A stretch of 64,000 nt of DNA from positions 2,232,001-2,296,000 of the forward strand of contig NZ_AP024883.1 of NCBI RefSeq assembly GCF_024346955.1. Reading direction: 5' to 3'. Below, in pieces: positions 15,761 to 24,671 of the stretch. How positions within the stretch are numbered: the first letter of the stretch is position 1; each line of letters starts with the position of its first letter. Below the pieces are notes generated by a model. It was not told where the DNA came from. It saw nothing but the letters and a program-made list of their open reading frames with translations, and searched no databases. The stretch is from Vibrio mangrovi. GTDB lineage: Bacteria > Pseudomonadota > Gammaproteobacteria > Enterobacterales > Vibrionaceae. The translations under genes were made by a program, and so were the position numbers.

Positions 15761-16828
15761 ATGCCGGGAAACGAACAGAGAATAGAAAACCCCGAACAGA
15801 TTGAAAATTACTATCAGGCTTTACTGGCTAAAGATCCTCGCTATGTCGGCACATTTTATGTCGGAGTGAAAACGACCTCGATATTCTGTATTGCCACCTG
15901 CCGGGCACGCAAGCCGAAAAAAGAAAACGTTGAGTTCTATACCACATTTAAAGCTGCGCTCGATGCCGGATATCGTCCCTGTAAGATTTGCAAACCAACA
16001 GAGAATGCCAGTGAAGCGCCACCAGTTGTTGTTCAGGCGATTGAACTGGTACGCCAGCATCCCAAAGAAAAAATCTCCGACGCCCGGCTGAAAGAAAATC
16101 AGATACGTCCGGAAGTTATCCGGCGCTGGTTTAAAAAACACTACGGCATGACTTTCCACACCTTCCAGCGTATGTATCGCATCAACTGTGCACTGGAAGA
16201 ATTGAAAGAAGGAAAAAAACTCATGGACACAGCCTACGAGATGGGATACGAATCCCTGAGTGGATTTGGTTATACATTTAAGAAGGTTATGGGAAAATCA
16301 CCAAAGCAAAGCGCAAACAGCCAGGTCATTCTGATTGACCGTTTTACAACACCATTAGGGCCGATGTTCGTCTGTGCAACCGACGAAGGTATTTGTCTGC
16401 TGGAGTTTGTCGAACGACGAATGCTGGAAACCGAATTCCGGGATTTACAACGGCTCCTTTCTGCCACCATTATCAGTGGCGAAAATGATCATATCCGTCA
16501 GGCAAAACAGGAGATTACTGAGTATTTCGCCGGGACGAGAAAGCATTTCGATGTAAGGATTCACTCACCGGGAACACCCTTCCAGAAACAAGTCTGGCAG
16601 GCATTACAGCAAATTGAATACGGCGCAACCGCTTCTTATCAACAGCAGGCGGAGAGAATTGGCAAACCAACAGCGGTCCGTGCAGTGGCTTCAGCCAACG
16701 GACATAACCGGATTGCCATTATCATTCCGTGTCATCGGGTGATCGGCAAAGACGGAAAACTGGTCGGCTACGCCGGTGGTCTGGAGCGAAAACGCTGGTT
16801 ACTTGAACATGAGAAATCCCACGGCTAG
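15761..16828 (+). CDS. ada: Bifunctional DNA methylphosphotriester/O6-alkylguanine methyltransferase and activator Ada
   Basis: This 355-residue protein has three parts. First is an Ada zinc domain with C43, C47, C74 and C77 (C43 would be the methyl acceptor). Then comes an AraC-type helix-turn-helix at about 90–175 (DTAYEMGYESLSGFGYTFKK). Last is a methyltransferase domain with the catalytic Cys324 in PCHRV and the following GYAGGLERKRWLLEHE. It repairs methylated DNA suicidally and activates repair genes. I do not see a clear Ada box upstream. The stop codon lies inside a perfect 20-bp palindrome shared with the convergent GH4 gene. Confidence 0.95.
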   Translation: MPGNEQRIENPEQIENYYQALLAKDPRYVGTFYVGVKTTSIFCIATCRARKPKKENVEFYTTFKAALDAGYRPCKICKPTENASEAPPVVVQAIELVRQHPKEKISDARLKENQIRPEVIRRWFKKHYGMTFHTFQRMYRINCALEELKEGKKLMDTAYEMGYESLSGFGYTFKKVMGKSPKQSANSQVILIDRFTTPLGPMFVCATDEGICLLEFVERRMLETEFRDLQRLLSATIISGENDHIRQAKQEITEYFAGTRKHFDVRIHSPGTPFQKQVWQALQQIEYGATASYQQQAERIGKPTAVRAVASANGHNRIAIIIPCHRVIGKDGKLVGYAGGLERKRWLLEHEKSHG

Positions 16829-16836
16829 CCGTGGGA
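16817..16836. terminator. Perfect 20-bp palindrome at the 3' end of ada
   Basis: TCCCACGGCT followed by AGCCGTGGGA is a perfect inverted repeat with no spacer. It contains the ada TAG stop codon. There is no T-run on either strand, so it would act as an imperfect or bidirectional terminator, or stabilise the mRNA end, between convergent ada and the GH4 gene. Confidence 0.5.
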
Positions 16837-16866
16837 CTCAGAATCAATGTGATACAACCGGTCTGT

Positions 16867-18180
16867 TTACCGAAACTGTGGCATATAATCCAGATTCGCC
16901 TGAATCGTTTCGTCCAGAGCAGCTTCCAGAATAGTACCGGTATTTACGATCGGATTCAGTATCAGTGCCCGATGGGCTGCATTGCGATCTCCGGTGACTG
17001 CCGCTTCAACAGTAAGAGATTCATAACTTTTCATCAGCTGGATCAGGCGCAACGTATCTTCAGGAAATGGTGCAACATTCAGTGGCAGCGGACCACTTCG
17101 GGTAATCACGGAACTGACTTCAACCGCGCAGTCATCCGGTAATCCAGCGATCGTGCCATTATTACGGGTATTTACATGCATAATGGTCCGTTTATCGTTA
17201 TAAATCGCACTCATCAGTTCACAGGCGGCTTCGGAATAGTACTGACCGCCCCGCTTTTCCAGCTCCTGTGGTTTTTCACTCAATTCAGGATTCCGGTAAA
17301 TATCGAACAGCCGCTTTTCCATCGCTTTGACCACTTCACCACGGGTACCTTCTCCGTCAGCTTCACCGAGTTCCTGTTCCAGCATATCCTGACTGGTGTA
17401 GTAATAACGCAGATAAGCACAGGGAATCATCCCCATCTGACGCAGCAACTTTTCTGGCCAGTCAAACGGCGGAATGTTATGCGGTACCAGCAAATCGTTG
17501 CCCCGCAGAATTTCATCCATCACCCACTGCAATTTGTCCTGTCCGTCGTGCAGGATTTGCCTGGCCCAGATCAGATGATTCAGCCCGGCAACCTGCATCA
17601 CAACATCCCTCTCATCGCAGTTCAGCATCCGGGCCACACCTTTTTGCATAATCACCGGAACATTACACAGACCAACCGCTTTGACCTGCGTATGTTTCAG
17701 AATGGCTTCAGTCACCATTCCCGATGGATTGGTAAAGTTCAGCAGCCAGGCATCAGGACAGTACATCTCGATCTCTTTACAGATATCCAGTGTCACAGGA
17801 ATCGTCCGGCAGGCATTGGCAAAACCACCTAACCCGTTGGTTTCCTGACCAATCATCCCATACTTCATCGAAATTCGTTCATCACGGATCCGGCCTTCAA
17901 GGCAGCCGGCCCGGAACTGAGAACAAATAAAATCAGCATTTTTCAGGGCCGGAATCCGATCCAGTGTGACATGAACATCAACATGCGCCATGTCATGCCG
18001 CTGGAGCATTCTACGGGTCAAATCAGCAATGATATTAACTTTCTCACGCCCCTCTTCAATATCCACCAGCCACAGCTCGCGGATGGGCAGTTCTGTCCGA
18101 CGGGCAATTAATCCTTCAATCAGCTCAGGCGTATAACTGGAACCCGCACCAATAACGGTAATTTTCAGACCTTGTTTCAT
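16867..18180 (-). CDS. 6-phospho-beta-glucosidase, glycoside hydrolase family 4
   Basis: A 437-residue protein with a Rossmann N-terminus (KITVIGAGSSYTPELIEGL). It has the GH4 features FRAGCLEGRIRDERI, NFTNPSGMVTEA, the Mn-ligand Cys in GLCNVPV and the His in GLNHLIWAR. GH4 enzymes use NAD+ and a divalent metal to split phospho-glycosides by oxidation and elimination. The GSSYTPEL and GLCNVP motifs point to the 6-phospho-beta-glucosidase (CelF/LicH) side rather than alpha-galactosidase. No PTS gene is adjacent. The divergent LysR gene may control it. Confidence 0.88.
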   Translation of the reverse strand: MKQGLKITVIGAGSSYTPELIEGLIARRTELPIRELWLVDIEEGREKVNIIADLTRRMLQRHDMAHVDVHVTLDRIPALKNADFICSQFRAGCLEGRIRDERISMKYGMIGQETNGLGGFANACRTIPVTLDICKEIEMYCPDAWLLNFTNPSGMVTEAILKHTQVKAVGLCNVPVIMQKGVARMLNCDERDVVMQVAGLNHLIWARQILHDGQDKLQWVMDEILRGNDLLVPHNIPPFDWPEKLLRQMGMIPCAYLRYYYTSQDMLEQELGEADGEGTRGEVVKAMEKRLFDIYRNPELSEKPQELEKRGGQYYSEAACELMSAIYNDKRTIMHVNTRNNGTIAGLPDDCAVEVSSVITRSGPLPLNVAPFPEDTLRLIQLMKSYESLTVEAAVTGDRNAAHRALILNPIVNTGTILEAALDETIQANLDYMPQFR

Positions 18181-18304
18181 TGTTTTTATCCTGTGTCTTG
18201 TGGGTATAAATAAGCCTCTCTGATTAAAGATCGAAAAAACAGGCTCAACAAACCAAATAAAAGTTGTTATAAATTAGGCAGACTAATCCATCGGGGAATT
18301 GCCT

Positions 18305-19237
18305 GTGGACAGAAAACAATTACTTCTCACCAACATGCATACCTTCAGTATTGCGGCGAAGTTTCTCAGCTTTACCCGTGCTGCGGAGGAATTATGTATT
18401 TCGCAGGGAGCAGTCAGTCAGCGGATTAAAGGCCTGGAACAGCAACTCGGCTTCTCTTTGTTTATCCGTCTGACCCGGAAACTGGAACTGACCGAAGAAG
18501 GTGAACGGTTACTGCATGCGCTAAATCAGTCTTTTGATTTAATCTTTTCTGAAGTAGAAGATATTCGCTTTAATGAGTTACGGGGAGAATTATACATCGG
18601 GGTTGCTCCGACGTTTGCCCAGACCTGGCTACTCCCCCGTCTGCCGTCTTTTCAGCAGCTTTATCCATCTCTGAACCTCAAAATCAGGGTCAAAGGAAGC
18701 CGGCTCAATTTTCAACACGAGCCCGTCGATCTGGCGATCTACTACAGTGACGGACATCATCCCGGTTTCCACTGCCAGCCACTTTATGAGGAATACCTCA
18801 CGCCCGTTTGCAGCCCTGACTACTATCAACAACTGCATGCTCATGGGCCAGACGGTAACGATCTGTCCCGGGCGACCTTCATACATAGCAGCGAATCTCT
18901 TGAATTTGATGAACCTCAGAGTGAATGGCAGCACTGGATGCGTCAGCAGTCAAACCCGGAATGGCGAGAGCTGGATGTCATGCAGAATCATTGCATCATC
19001 AATCATTCCAATATGGCAACCATTGCAGCCAAGTCCGGTATGGGCTTTGCGATGGCTCGTTTATCTCTGGTAGAAAATGAGTTATCTGCCGGAGAATTGA
19101 TCGCTCCGTTTGAGCAGATCCGGGCAGAATACGGTTATGATCTGATCTGCCCGCACGGACAGGAAAACCGTCCCAGAATCAAAGCGTTTATAGAATGGAT
19201 TGCCCGGGAAACAACCTGTTGGAAGCGTCCCGGCTAA
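18305..19237 (+). CDS. LysR family transcriptional regulator (GcvA/DsdC-like)
   Basis: The start taken is the GTG at 18305, with GGGGA 7 bp upstream. A TTG at 18299 is possible but would sit too close to that ribosome-binding site. The 310-residue product has an N-terminal winged helix (NMHTFSIAAKFLSFTRAAEELCISQGAVSQ) and a substrate-binding domain that resembles GcvA/DsdC (GVAPTFAQTWLLPRL, GMGFAMARLSLVENEL). It is divergent from the GH4 gene with 124 bp between, so it is the likely local regulator. Inducer unknown. Confidence 0.88.
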   Translation: MDRKQLLLTNMHTFSIAAKFLSFTRAAEELCISQGAVSQRIKGLEQQLGFSLFIRLTRKLELTEEGERLLHALNQSFDLIFSEVEDIRFNELRGELYIGVAPTFAQTWLLPRLPSFQQLYPSLNLKIRVKGSRLNFQHEPVDLAIYYSDGHHPGFHCQPLYEEYLTPVCSPDYYQQLHAHGPDGNDLSRATFIHSSESLEFDEPQSEWQHWMRQQSNPEWRELDVMQNHCIINHSNMATIAAKSGMGFAMARLSLVENELSAGELIAPFEQIRAEYGYDLICPHGQENRPRIKAFIEWIARETTCWKRPG

Positions 19238-19300
19238 GTTCATGATCCGAGGGAAATTCAGAGAATCAGATACTTTATAAAACAGTATACGGACACCTTA

Positions 19301-20122
19301 TTACTGAACGTTTTTCATCCATTGGTCAGACTTGAACCATTTGTTGTAAATCCGTTCATATGTACCATCACCCCGGATCTGTTTTAAATAGTTATTCAGA
19401 AAGTTCACAAACTCAGCATCACCCTGACGAACCGCCCAGGCCAATGGTTCAAAAGTGAATGCACTATCCAGGTGAACAACCCGGTCTGCATGTTGTGAAG
19501 CATACATGGCGTTGTATGGTAAATCATAGACAAAAGCGTCGGCCCGGCCATTGGCAACCTGAAGAACTGCATCGGCAGAAGTTTCATATAGATCGACTTT
19601 CGCGTTAGACAAATACTTCTTAGCTGCCTCGGCACCAGTGGTTCCCATTTGAGTTGTCACCGTATAGCCGGCATGATTCAATTCACGATAATTACTGATT
19701 TTCCCCTTCAGTTTCGGAGCAAGTAATACTGTCTGACCAATCTGCATGTAAGCATCGGCAAACGATACCTTCAGGTTACGTTTCGGTGTCACGGTCATCC
19801 CGCCGATAAAATCACACTTATTTGTTTGCAGCGTAGGAATAATACCATCCCATGCCGTATTTACCGGTACGAATTTCACATCGATCGAGCGGGCCATATG
19901 TTTAGCGATATCAATATCAAAGCCAATAAATCGTCCATCTTTACTGGTCATTTCAAATGGTACATATCCGGCTTCAAAACAGAACTTAAGCTCACCCGAT
20001 TTTAAAATACCTTCAATGGTAGATGCTGTCGCTAAAGTGGTTGCAGAAGAAAAAATAGCAGCACCGAGCACCAGACCAGTAAAAATCCGATGTATTCCTT
20101 TTTTCAATGTGTGGATTGTCAT
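19301..20122 (-). CDS. Amino-acid ABC transporter periplasmic binding protein (SBP family 3), orphan
   Basis: A 273-residue protein with a signal peptide (cleavage near ATA/STIEG) and the family 3 fold: KSGELKFCFEAGYVPFEMTSKDG, FIGFDIDIAKHMA, FIGGMTVTPKRNLKVSFADAYM and TQMGTTGAEAAKKYL. It should bind a polar amino acid. No permease or ATPase gene is next to it, so it either feeds a transporter encoded elsewhere or acts in sensing. The ligand cannot be read from sequence alone. Confidence 0.85.
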   Translation of the reverse strand: MTIHTLKKGIHRIFTGLVLGAAIFSSATTLATASTIEGILKSGELKFCFEAGYVPFEMTSKDGRFIGFDIDIAKHMARSIDVKFVPVNTAWDGIIPTLQTNKCDFIGGMTVTPKRNLKVSFADAYMQIGQTVLLAPKLKGKISNYRELNHAGYTVTTQMGTTGAEAAKKYLSNAKVDLYETSADAVLQVANGRADAFVYDLPYNAMYASQHADRVVHLDSAFTFEPLAWAVRQGDAEFVNFLNNYLKQIRGDGTYERIYNKWFKSDQWMKNVQ

Positions 20123-20451
20123 GATGGATAATTCCGTAACTTATTGTTTTGTCAGATATGATTTAAAAACACTATATACCCAAAGCATCTCAGAAATAGC
20201 AGGATGGATATGATGAGAGCCGCATCATCAGGGAAAAACACCGGAATTTCAATCTATTATCATTATATCTTATACTCATAGACCTATCTGGCAGATGATT
20301 ATATCTCCACTGCCTTTTCCGCGATGACTCCGTAATCATCAGAGAAGCCCCCTTGCTTCTCCTTTTCTGTCTCAGGTAAGCTAGCCAAATTGCCAACTTC
20401 CATTGAGAATCGGTATAATCTGAAACATTCAACTTATTCACATAAATTCAT
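20123..20451. other. 329-bp intergenic region with repeat half-site and hairpins
   Basis: No credible gene is seen. It contains ATACCCAAAGCATCTC (20176–20191), a half-copy of a dispersed repeat found elsewhere in the window. It also has an inverted pair GATGATTA (20294–20301) / TAATCATC (20333–20340), and a stem GAGAAGC (20342–20348) / GCTTCTC (20355–20361) followed by CTTTTC on the plus strand. The last could end a short plus-strand RNA; evidence is weak. Promoters of the two divergent genes must also lie here. Confidence 0.4.
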
Positions 20452-20775
20452 ATGAATCAACAGAATCCATTATTTAAAGTAACTTTCTTTCAGGCAGGCA
20501 AACAGTACGAAGTCTTTGTCAGAGAGCTGGTTTCCAGCAATTTATTTGGTTTTATTGAAATTGGTGATTTTGTCTGGGATACACACACATCGATTGTCGT
20601 TGATCCCAGCCATGAAAAGCTGAAAGATGAGTTCACCGGCGTAGAACGAACCTATCTGCCGATGCACAGTATTCTAAGAATTGATCAGGTGGCGCAACAA
20701 GGGACGGCAAAGATTGTTGATCTGGGGGATAAAATCACCCATTTCCCCGGGCCAATCTATACACCGAAAAAATAA
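20452..20775 (+). CDS. DUF1820 family protein
   Basis: A 107-residue conserved protein with no signal peptide or membrane segment. It begins NPLFKVTFFQAGKQYEVFVREL and contains GFIEIGDFVWD, SIVVDPSHEKLKDEF and VERTYLPMHSILRIDQV, which match the DUF1820 family found across gammaproteobacteria. The fold appears to be all-beta. Function is unknown. It stands alone and is followed by a strong hairpin. Confidence 0.85.
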   Translation: MNQQNPLFKVTFFQAGKQYEVFVRELVSSNLFGFIEIGDFVWDTHTSIVVDPSHEKLKDEFTGVERTYLPMHSILRIDQVAQQGTAKIVDLGDKITHFPGPIYTPKK

Positions 20776-20798
20776 GCCCCTGACGAGAAAGGAAGCCA

Positions 20799-20828
20799 GT
20801 GACACCTCGTCCCCCATCGAGGTGTCAC
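20799..20828. terminator. Bidirectional hairpin between convergent DUF1820 and lipoprotein genes
   Basis: A perfect 11-bp stem, GTGACACCTCG (20799–20809) and CGAGGTGTCAC (20818–20828), with an 8-nt loop. No T-run follows, so termination would be inefficient or need other factors. Its place between convergent genes supports a terminator role. Confidence 0.6.
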
Positions 20829-20847
20829 CAACTGTCCCTGATTCGGT

Positions 20848-21951
20848 TTAATGACACTCCTCGCTGCCACAACTCATCAATCTAAGTACGCTGTCATTTT
20901 CCAGATAACCAGTATGTACTTTCAGCGGATTGGCGAACCAGCCAAAGTAAGTAGTACTGTTACTGACCGGGATACTCAGAACGTTGGCACTTTCATCACC
21001 CAAACTATCAACGTCAATCTGGTAACTGAGCAAATCATTCGGGTCAGAGAATGCAACAACTTTTAATGGCGTTATGACCGGACTTTCACCAGAAGCCCGG
21101 AGTGATGTCTCTCTTGCCGCCCGGAGTTGATTCACAGAATCCATCAGACCCAGAATACCTTTTCTCACGGGTTGTGGAGCTCCGCCTGTCATTTCTGCCC
21201 GTGACTTATCCGGCTGACAGGAATGAAGGAAGTTCAGCAGTGGTAATTGGTTGGAAGACATAAAAAACGTCTCGGTTTTCGCTGCCAGTTGCAAAAATGC
21301 ATCTCCCGGCTGCTCGCAGACTAAGACATCACGCATCATCGTACTACCGAGGCTTTCAGAAAGGAAAAACACCCGATCCGGAATTTCATAATCATGAATG
21401 ACTTTTTGTGCCGCCAGATTCAGTGCACTGAGCAGATTCTTCCGCAGTTGCGGGCCATAATCCGGTGAAGCGTATGCGACCACATCACCCAGACAGTCGC
21501 TGACCAGTGAGTCTTTAATACTTTTATTCAGACTGGCTGTTTTCAGTTCATCCGTTTCCCATGGCTCGGTCGGATAAACCTGATTGTAACTTTTCAGCGC
21601 AAAGACCCTCAGGTGATAGTCTTCGCGGGAAATCAGATATTCATCAAACAGAAAGGCACTATCCCCATTGTCAATTTGATCAGCAACGCCGTCTAAAGTG
21701 GCAGCAATGCGGTTGACATGTTCAGTTGCCCAGCCATTACCGTGATAACACATCCCATGCAGCATAAACAGCACCGCATTTTCTCCGGTATGGTATAACG
21801 GTTGATAATTCTCATTCTTGAATGTTGTAAGATATTGACTGTGGATGGGAGCATAGGGGGAAGAACATCCCCACAATGCTGAGGTCAACATGACCAGTAT
21901 AACTAATCCCAAAGAACGTTTTCCGATTTGTCGAACCTGCCTGTTCCCCAT
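20848..21951 (-). CDS. Probable lipoprotein with alpha/beta hydrolase-like region
   Basis: A 367-residue protein whose N-terminus is a lipoprotein signal (LVMLTSALWGC; the Cys at about 29 would be lipidated). The body has VLFMLHGMCYHG, which resembles a hydrolase oxyanion turn, and FFLSESLGSTMM, which resembles a nucleophile elbow (Ser-x-Ser-x-Gly instead of Gly-x-Ser-x-Gly). Several Cys are spread through it, including SCGSEECH at the C-terminus. It may be an envelope esterase, but I do not recognise a named family. AAGG lies 7 bp before the ATG. Confidence 0.65.
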   Translation of the reverse strand: MGNRQVRQIGKRSLGLVILVMLTSALWGCSSPYAPIHSQYLTTFKNENYQPLYHTGENAVLFMLHGMCYHGNGWATEHVNRIAATLDGVADQIDNGDSAFLFDEYLISREDYHLRVFALKSYNQVYPTEPWETDELKTASLNKSIKDSLVSDCLGDVVAYASPDYGPQLRKNLLSALNLAAQKVIHDYEIPDRVFFLSESLGSTMMRDVLVCEQPGDAFLQLAAKTETFFMSSNQLPLLNFLHSCQPDKSRAEMTGGAPQPVRKGILGLMDSVNQLRAARETSLRASGESPVITPLKVVAFSDPNDLLSYQIDVDSLGDESANVLSIPVSNSTTYFGWFANPLKVHTGYLENDSVLRLMSCGSEECH

Positions 21952-22474
21952 CGTCCAGCCTTTTTTGTTATTGTTGCCAACTTAGTTGTTATTGTGAATA
22001 TGAGAATTTGTCCGGTTCACTGAGAATACAAACCTGTGCCATTGCTCAATCAACCTAAAAACTGTGTCTTATATTTACAAAACCAATAACAGTGTAGGAA
22101 GTAGTTGCTGATTTTGACAAAAGACAATATGAATGAATCTGCGAAATGAGACACAGAGCACACTAAACCCAAGCGAACAGCCACAAGTTGCACATATATA
22201 AAACGACGTGTTGTAATATATACAACAACGTCATACAAAAGACTCTCCGGTCATTCAACTGCTAGTACTCAGAGATCGACTCCCTTGTTCAAAGTACCAT
22301 TGCATATGGCATTGGAGTGGCATCTTACCCTCCGGATCTGTTGTTAATATACTACAATTTGTATATTGGTCTTCATATCACAAGCTGTGTGTCATCTCTT
22401 ACTCTGGCACGTGTTCAATTGCCAAAAACCAACGTCAGAAAATAAATCATCAAAACAGACAGATAGGTGAAACT
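21952..22474. other. 523-bp intergenic region upstream of the chemoreceptor gene
   Basis: No credible gene on either strand. The region is AT-rich. It holds an inverted repeat AATATAC (22346–22352) / GTATATT (22361–22367) with an 8-bp spacer, about 110 bp before the chemoreceptor start, which could be an operator. TGGCAT occurs twice in close succession near 22307–22323. I looked for a sigma-28 or sigma-54 promoter and found no good match. Confidence 0.4.
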
Positions 22475-24421
22475 ATGTTTAGGGATCTAAGGCTGGGTTT
22501 AAAAATCGGTTCAGGATTTGCGGTCGTTCTAATCCTGTTATCTATTGTTTTAGGCGCAAGCATTCTTGCTTTGCAGGCAGTCAGTGATGGGATCGCGCAA
22601 TATCGGGGATTAGCCCGGGAGACAAATCTTTCAAGTCGTTTACAGGCAAATATGCTGATGGTTCGCATGAATGTGAAAGACTTTCTGATTACCAGAGATA
22701 CCGGAGACTTAACCCAATATCAGGAATACCTTGCAAAGATGGATGATTTTCTGGGTGAAGCCCAACAATACATTCAGTCTCCGCAACGGGCAGAATTAAT
22801 CAATAATGTCGATCGCCTGATGACGACCTATAGAAATGCTTTTGAACAGGTCGTCGAACTGGCTAAACAAAGGCGTGAGCTGGAAAAGGTACAGGGAGCT
22901 CACGGTGAAGAAATGCGCAATGCAATCGCTCAAATCATCGACATTGCCTATGAAAATAATGACAATCAGTTAACTTACCATGCTGGTCAGGCTCAGCGGG
23001 GGATGCTGGTCGGACGCTTGTTTGTCTCCAGATATGTTCAAACCAGCCGAGATGAAGATTTTACGATTGCGATAACCAATATGGATCAGGAGCTCAAAGA
23101 CGAAATAGCCGCACTTGAGCAGGATCTACAGGGAACTCCTCAGCAAAATCTATTGGATACATTCCTGAACGCACATCGTGGCTATATTGCCGATATGCAC
23201 ACCCTCCGGGATCTGATCAAAAAAACCAATACCATTATCCATGACACTTTGGATAAGGTTGGTCCTCAGATCGCATCAGACGTTGAAGATGTCAAACGCT
23301 CTGTGATGCAGGAGCAGGATACCATCGGTCCGCAGCTCAAAAGCGACACCAACAGGAGCATCAATATCACTATGCTTCTGTCTGTGCTGGCAATTCTGTT
23401 AGGCATTGCAGCGTCTTATGTTCTGACTATCGTAATTACCAGACCGGTGCGCAAAGCTGTAGACGCCGCCAACCAACTGGCACAGGGTGATTTGACCGTT
23501 GATGTCGGAAAAACCAGTAAAGATGAAACCGGTCTGCTGCTTGCTGCAGTGCAGAATACCGCTGCAAATCTGAAACAGATGATTACAACAATTTCCGGAG
23601 CCAGCACAGAACTGGCATCAGCATCAACAGAGCTGGCAGCAGTCACCGAGCAAAGTAGCCAGAGTATTGTCCGTCAGGAATCCGAGACGGAAATGGTAGC
23701 AACCGCAATGAATGAGATGACGGTTACTGTCCACGATGTTGCCAACAGTGCATCACAGGCAGCCAGTGCGGCTGATAAGGCCAATCAGGAAGCCGAATCC
23801 GGGGCAAATGTTGTTGCAAGAACCATTGCAGCCATCCATTCCCTGTCAGACAGCGTCACGCAGTCTTCTGAGAAACTCAGCGAAGTTGAGCAGGAAGTTC
23901 ATAACATCAGTACCATTCTGGATGTAATCAGAGGCATCGCCGAACAAACTAACCTACTGGCTCTCAACGCGGCGATAGAAGCAGCCCGGGCCGGAGATCA
24001 GGGACGGGGATTTGCAGTGGTTGCTGATGAGGTTCGTTCACTGGCGTCAAGAACACAGGATTCAACACAGGAAATCCAGAATATTATTGAGCAATTGCAA
24101 AGAGGAACGCAGAGTACCGTAGAAGCGATGACTCAGGGGAAAAAACAGGCGGCGGCATGTGTTGAACAGGCAGATGAAACCAATGCCACACTGCAAGCCA
24201 TTATGCATGCCATTGGCGTCATCAATGATATGAACATGCAAATCGCCAGTGCCTCAGAGGAACAAAGTACCGTCGCTGAAAGTATTAACGAAAATGTGGT
24301 CAACGTGCGCCAGATTGCTCAGGAAAATGCCACAGCCTCGGATGAAGCCCGTCAGTCCAGTGGTGAAATCGCCCGTCTGGCCGAGCAGCTCAATCAACTG
24401 GTGGCACGGTTTAAGATTTAA
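22475..24421 (+). CDS. Methyl-accepting chemotaxis protein with helical bimodular-type sensor
   Basis: A 648-residue receptor: transmembrane helix at about 10–31, a long all-helical periplasmic domain (about 35–295) resembling the HBM sensor of McpS-like receptors, a second transmembrane helix at about 297–320, HAMP (about 320–372), and a cytoplasmic signalling hairpin. The hairpin tip (EQTNLLALNAAIEAARAGDQ…VADEVRSLASRT) is the invariant CheW/CheA contact site. There is no C-terminal CheR-binding pentapeptide; it ends ARFKI. HBM receptors often sense TCA-cycle acids, but the ligand here is not readable. AGGTG lies 7 bp upstream of the ATG. Confidence 0.95.
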   Translation: MFRDLRLGLKIGSGFAVVLILLSIVLGASILALQAVSDGIAQYRGLARETNLSSRLQANMLMVRMNVKDFLITRDTGDLTQYQEYLAKMDDFLGEAQQYIQSPQRAELINNVDRLMTTYRNAFEQVVELAKQRRELEKVQGAHGEEMRNAIAQIIDIAYENNDNQLTYHAGQAQRGMLVGRLFVSRYVQTSRDEDFTIAITNMDQELKDEIAALEQDLQGTPQQNLLDTFLNAHRGYIADMHTLRDLIKKTNTIIHDTLDKVGPQIASDVEDVKRSVMQEQDTIGPQLKSDTNRSINITMLLSVLAILLGIAASYVLTIVITRPVRKAVDAANQLAQGDLTVDVGKTSKDETGLLLAAVQNTAANLKQMITTISGASTELASASTELAAVTEQSSQSIVRQESETEMVATAMNEMTVTVHDVANSASQAASAADKANQEAESGANVVARTIAAIHSLSDSVTQSSEKLSEVEQEVHNISTILDVIRGIAEQTNLLALNAAIEAARAGDQGRGFAVVADEVRSLASRTQDSTQEIQNIIEQLQRGTQSTVEAMTQGKKQAAACVEQADETNATLQAIMHAIGVINDMNMQIASASEEQSTVAESINENVVNVRQIAQENATASDEARQSSGEIARLAEQLNQLVARFKI

Positions 24422-24514
24422 CCGTGGTTCAGAGCAGATAGAGGAGGAAAACACTGCCCTTTGTTTTAGTGGTGATGCTTCCTCATAGCGACGGATAATT
24501 TATCTGACAGCCAA

Positions 24515-24546
24515 CGAAAAAGCCCCGGCATTTTGCCGGGGCTTAA
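24515..24546 (-). terminator. Rho-independent terminator of the tRNA-Arg gene
   Basis: The stem AAGCCCCGGCA / TGCCGGGGCTT (24520–24530 and 24534–24544) is GC-rich with a 3-nt loop. On the minus strand it is followed by TTTTTCG. It lies 8 bp after the tRNA CCA end. Confidence 0.9.
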
Positions 24547-24553
24547 AGAATAA

Positions 24554-24630
24554 TGGCGCGCCCTACAGGATTCGAACCTGTGACCACATGCTTAGAAGGC
24601 ACGTGCTCTATCCAACTGAGCTAAGGGCGC
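24554..24630 (-). tRNA. tRNA-Arg (anticodon TCT)
   Basis: A 77-nt cloverleaf with encoded CCA. The acceptor arms are GCGCCCT / AGGGCGC, the D-arm is GCTC-AGTTGGAT-AGAGC, the anticodon loop is CTTCTAA with anticodon TCT, the T-arm is ACAGG-TTCGAAT-CCTGT, and the discriminator is G. It reads AGA codons. It has its own promoter and terminator and is a single-gene transcript upstream of, and divergent from, folD. tRNA genes are common integration sites, but nothing foreign is attached here. Confidence 0.98.
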
Positions 24631-24643
24631 GCTACGGGGTGGA

Positions 24644-24671
24644 ATTATACGAGTTCACATGAGTAAATCAA
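24644..24671 (-). promoter_or_regulatory. Sigma-70 promoter of the tRNA-Arg gene
   Basis: On the minus strand: -35 TTGATT (24666–24671), 16-bp spacer, -10 TATAAT (24644–24649). It is followed by a GC-rich discriminator (CCACCCCG), typical of stable-RNA promoters under stringent control. The predicted start is just before the mature tRNA 5' end. Confidence 0.75.

Noticed and set aside
17176..17832. Open frame (218 codons) on the plus strand across the GH4 gene
   Set aside because: Antisense to a gene with all GH4 signatures; no motif or start signal of its own.
22401..22440. Possible sigma-54 promoter (TGGCACG…TTGCC) upstream of the chemoreceptor
   Set aside because: The GG-to-GC distance is 15 bp, not 12, so it would not be recognised.
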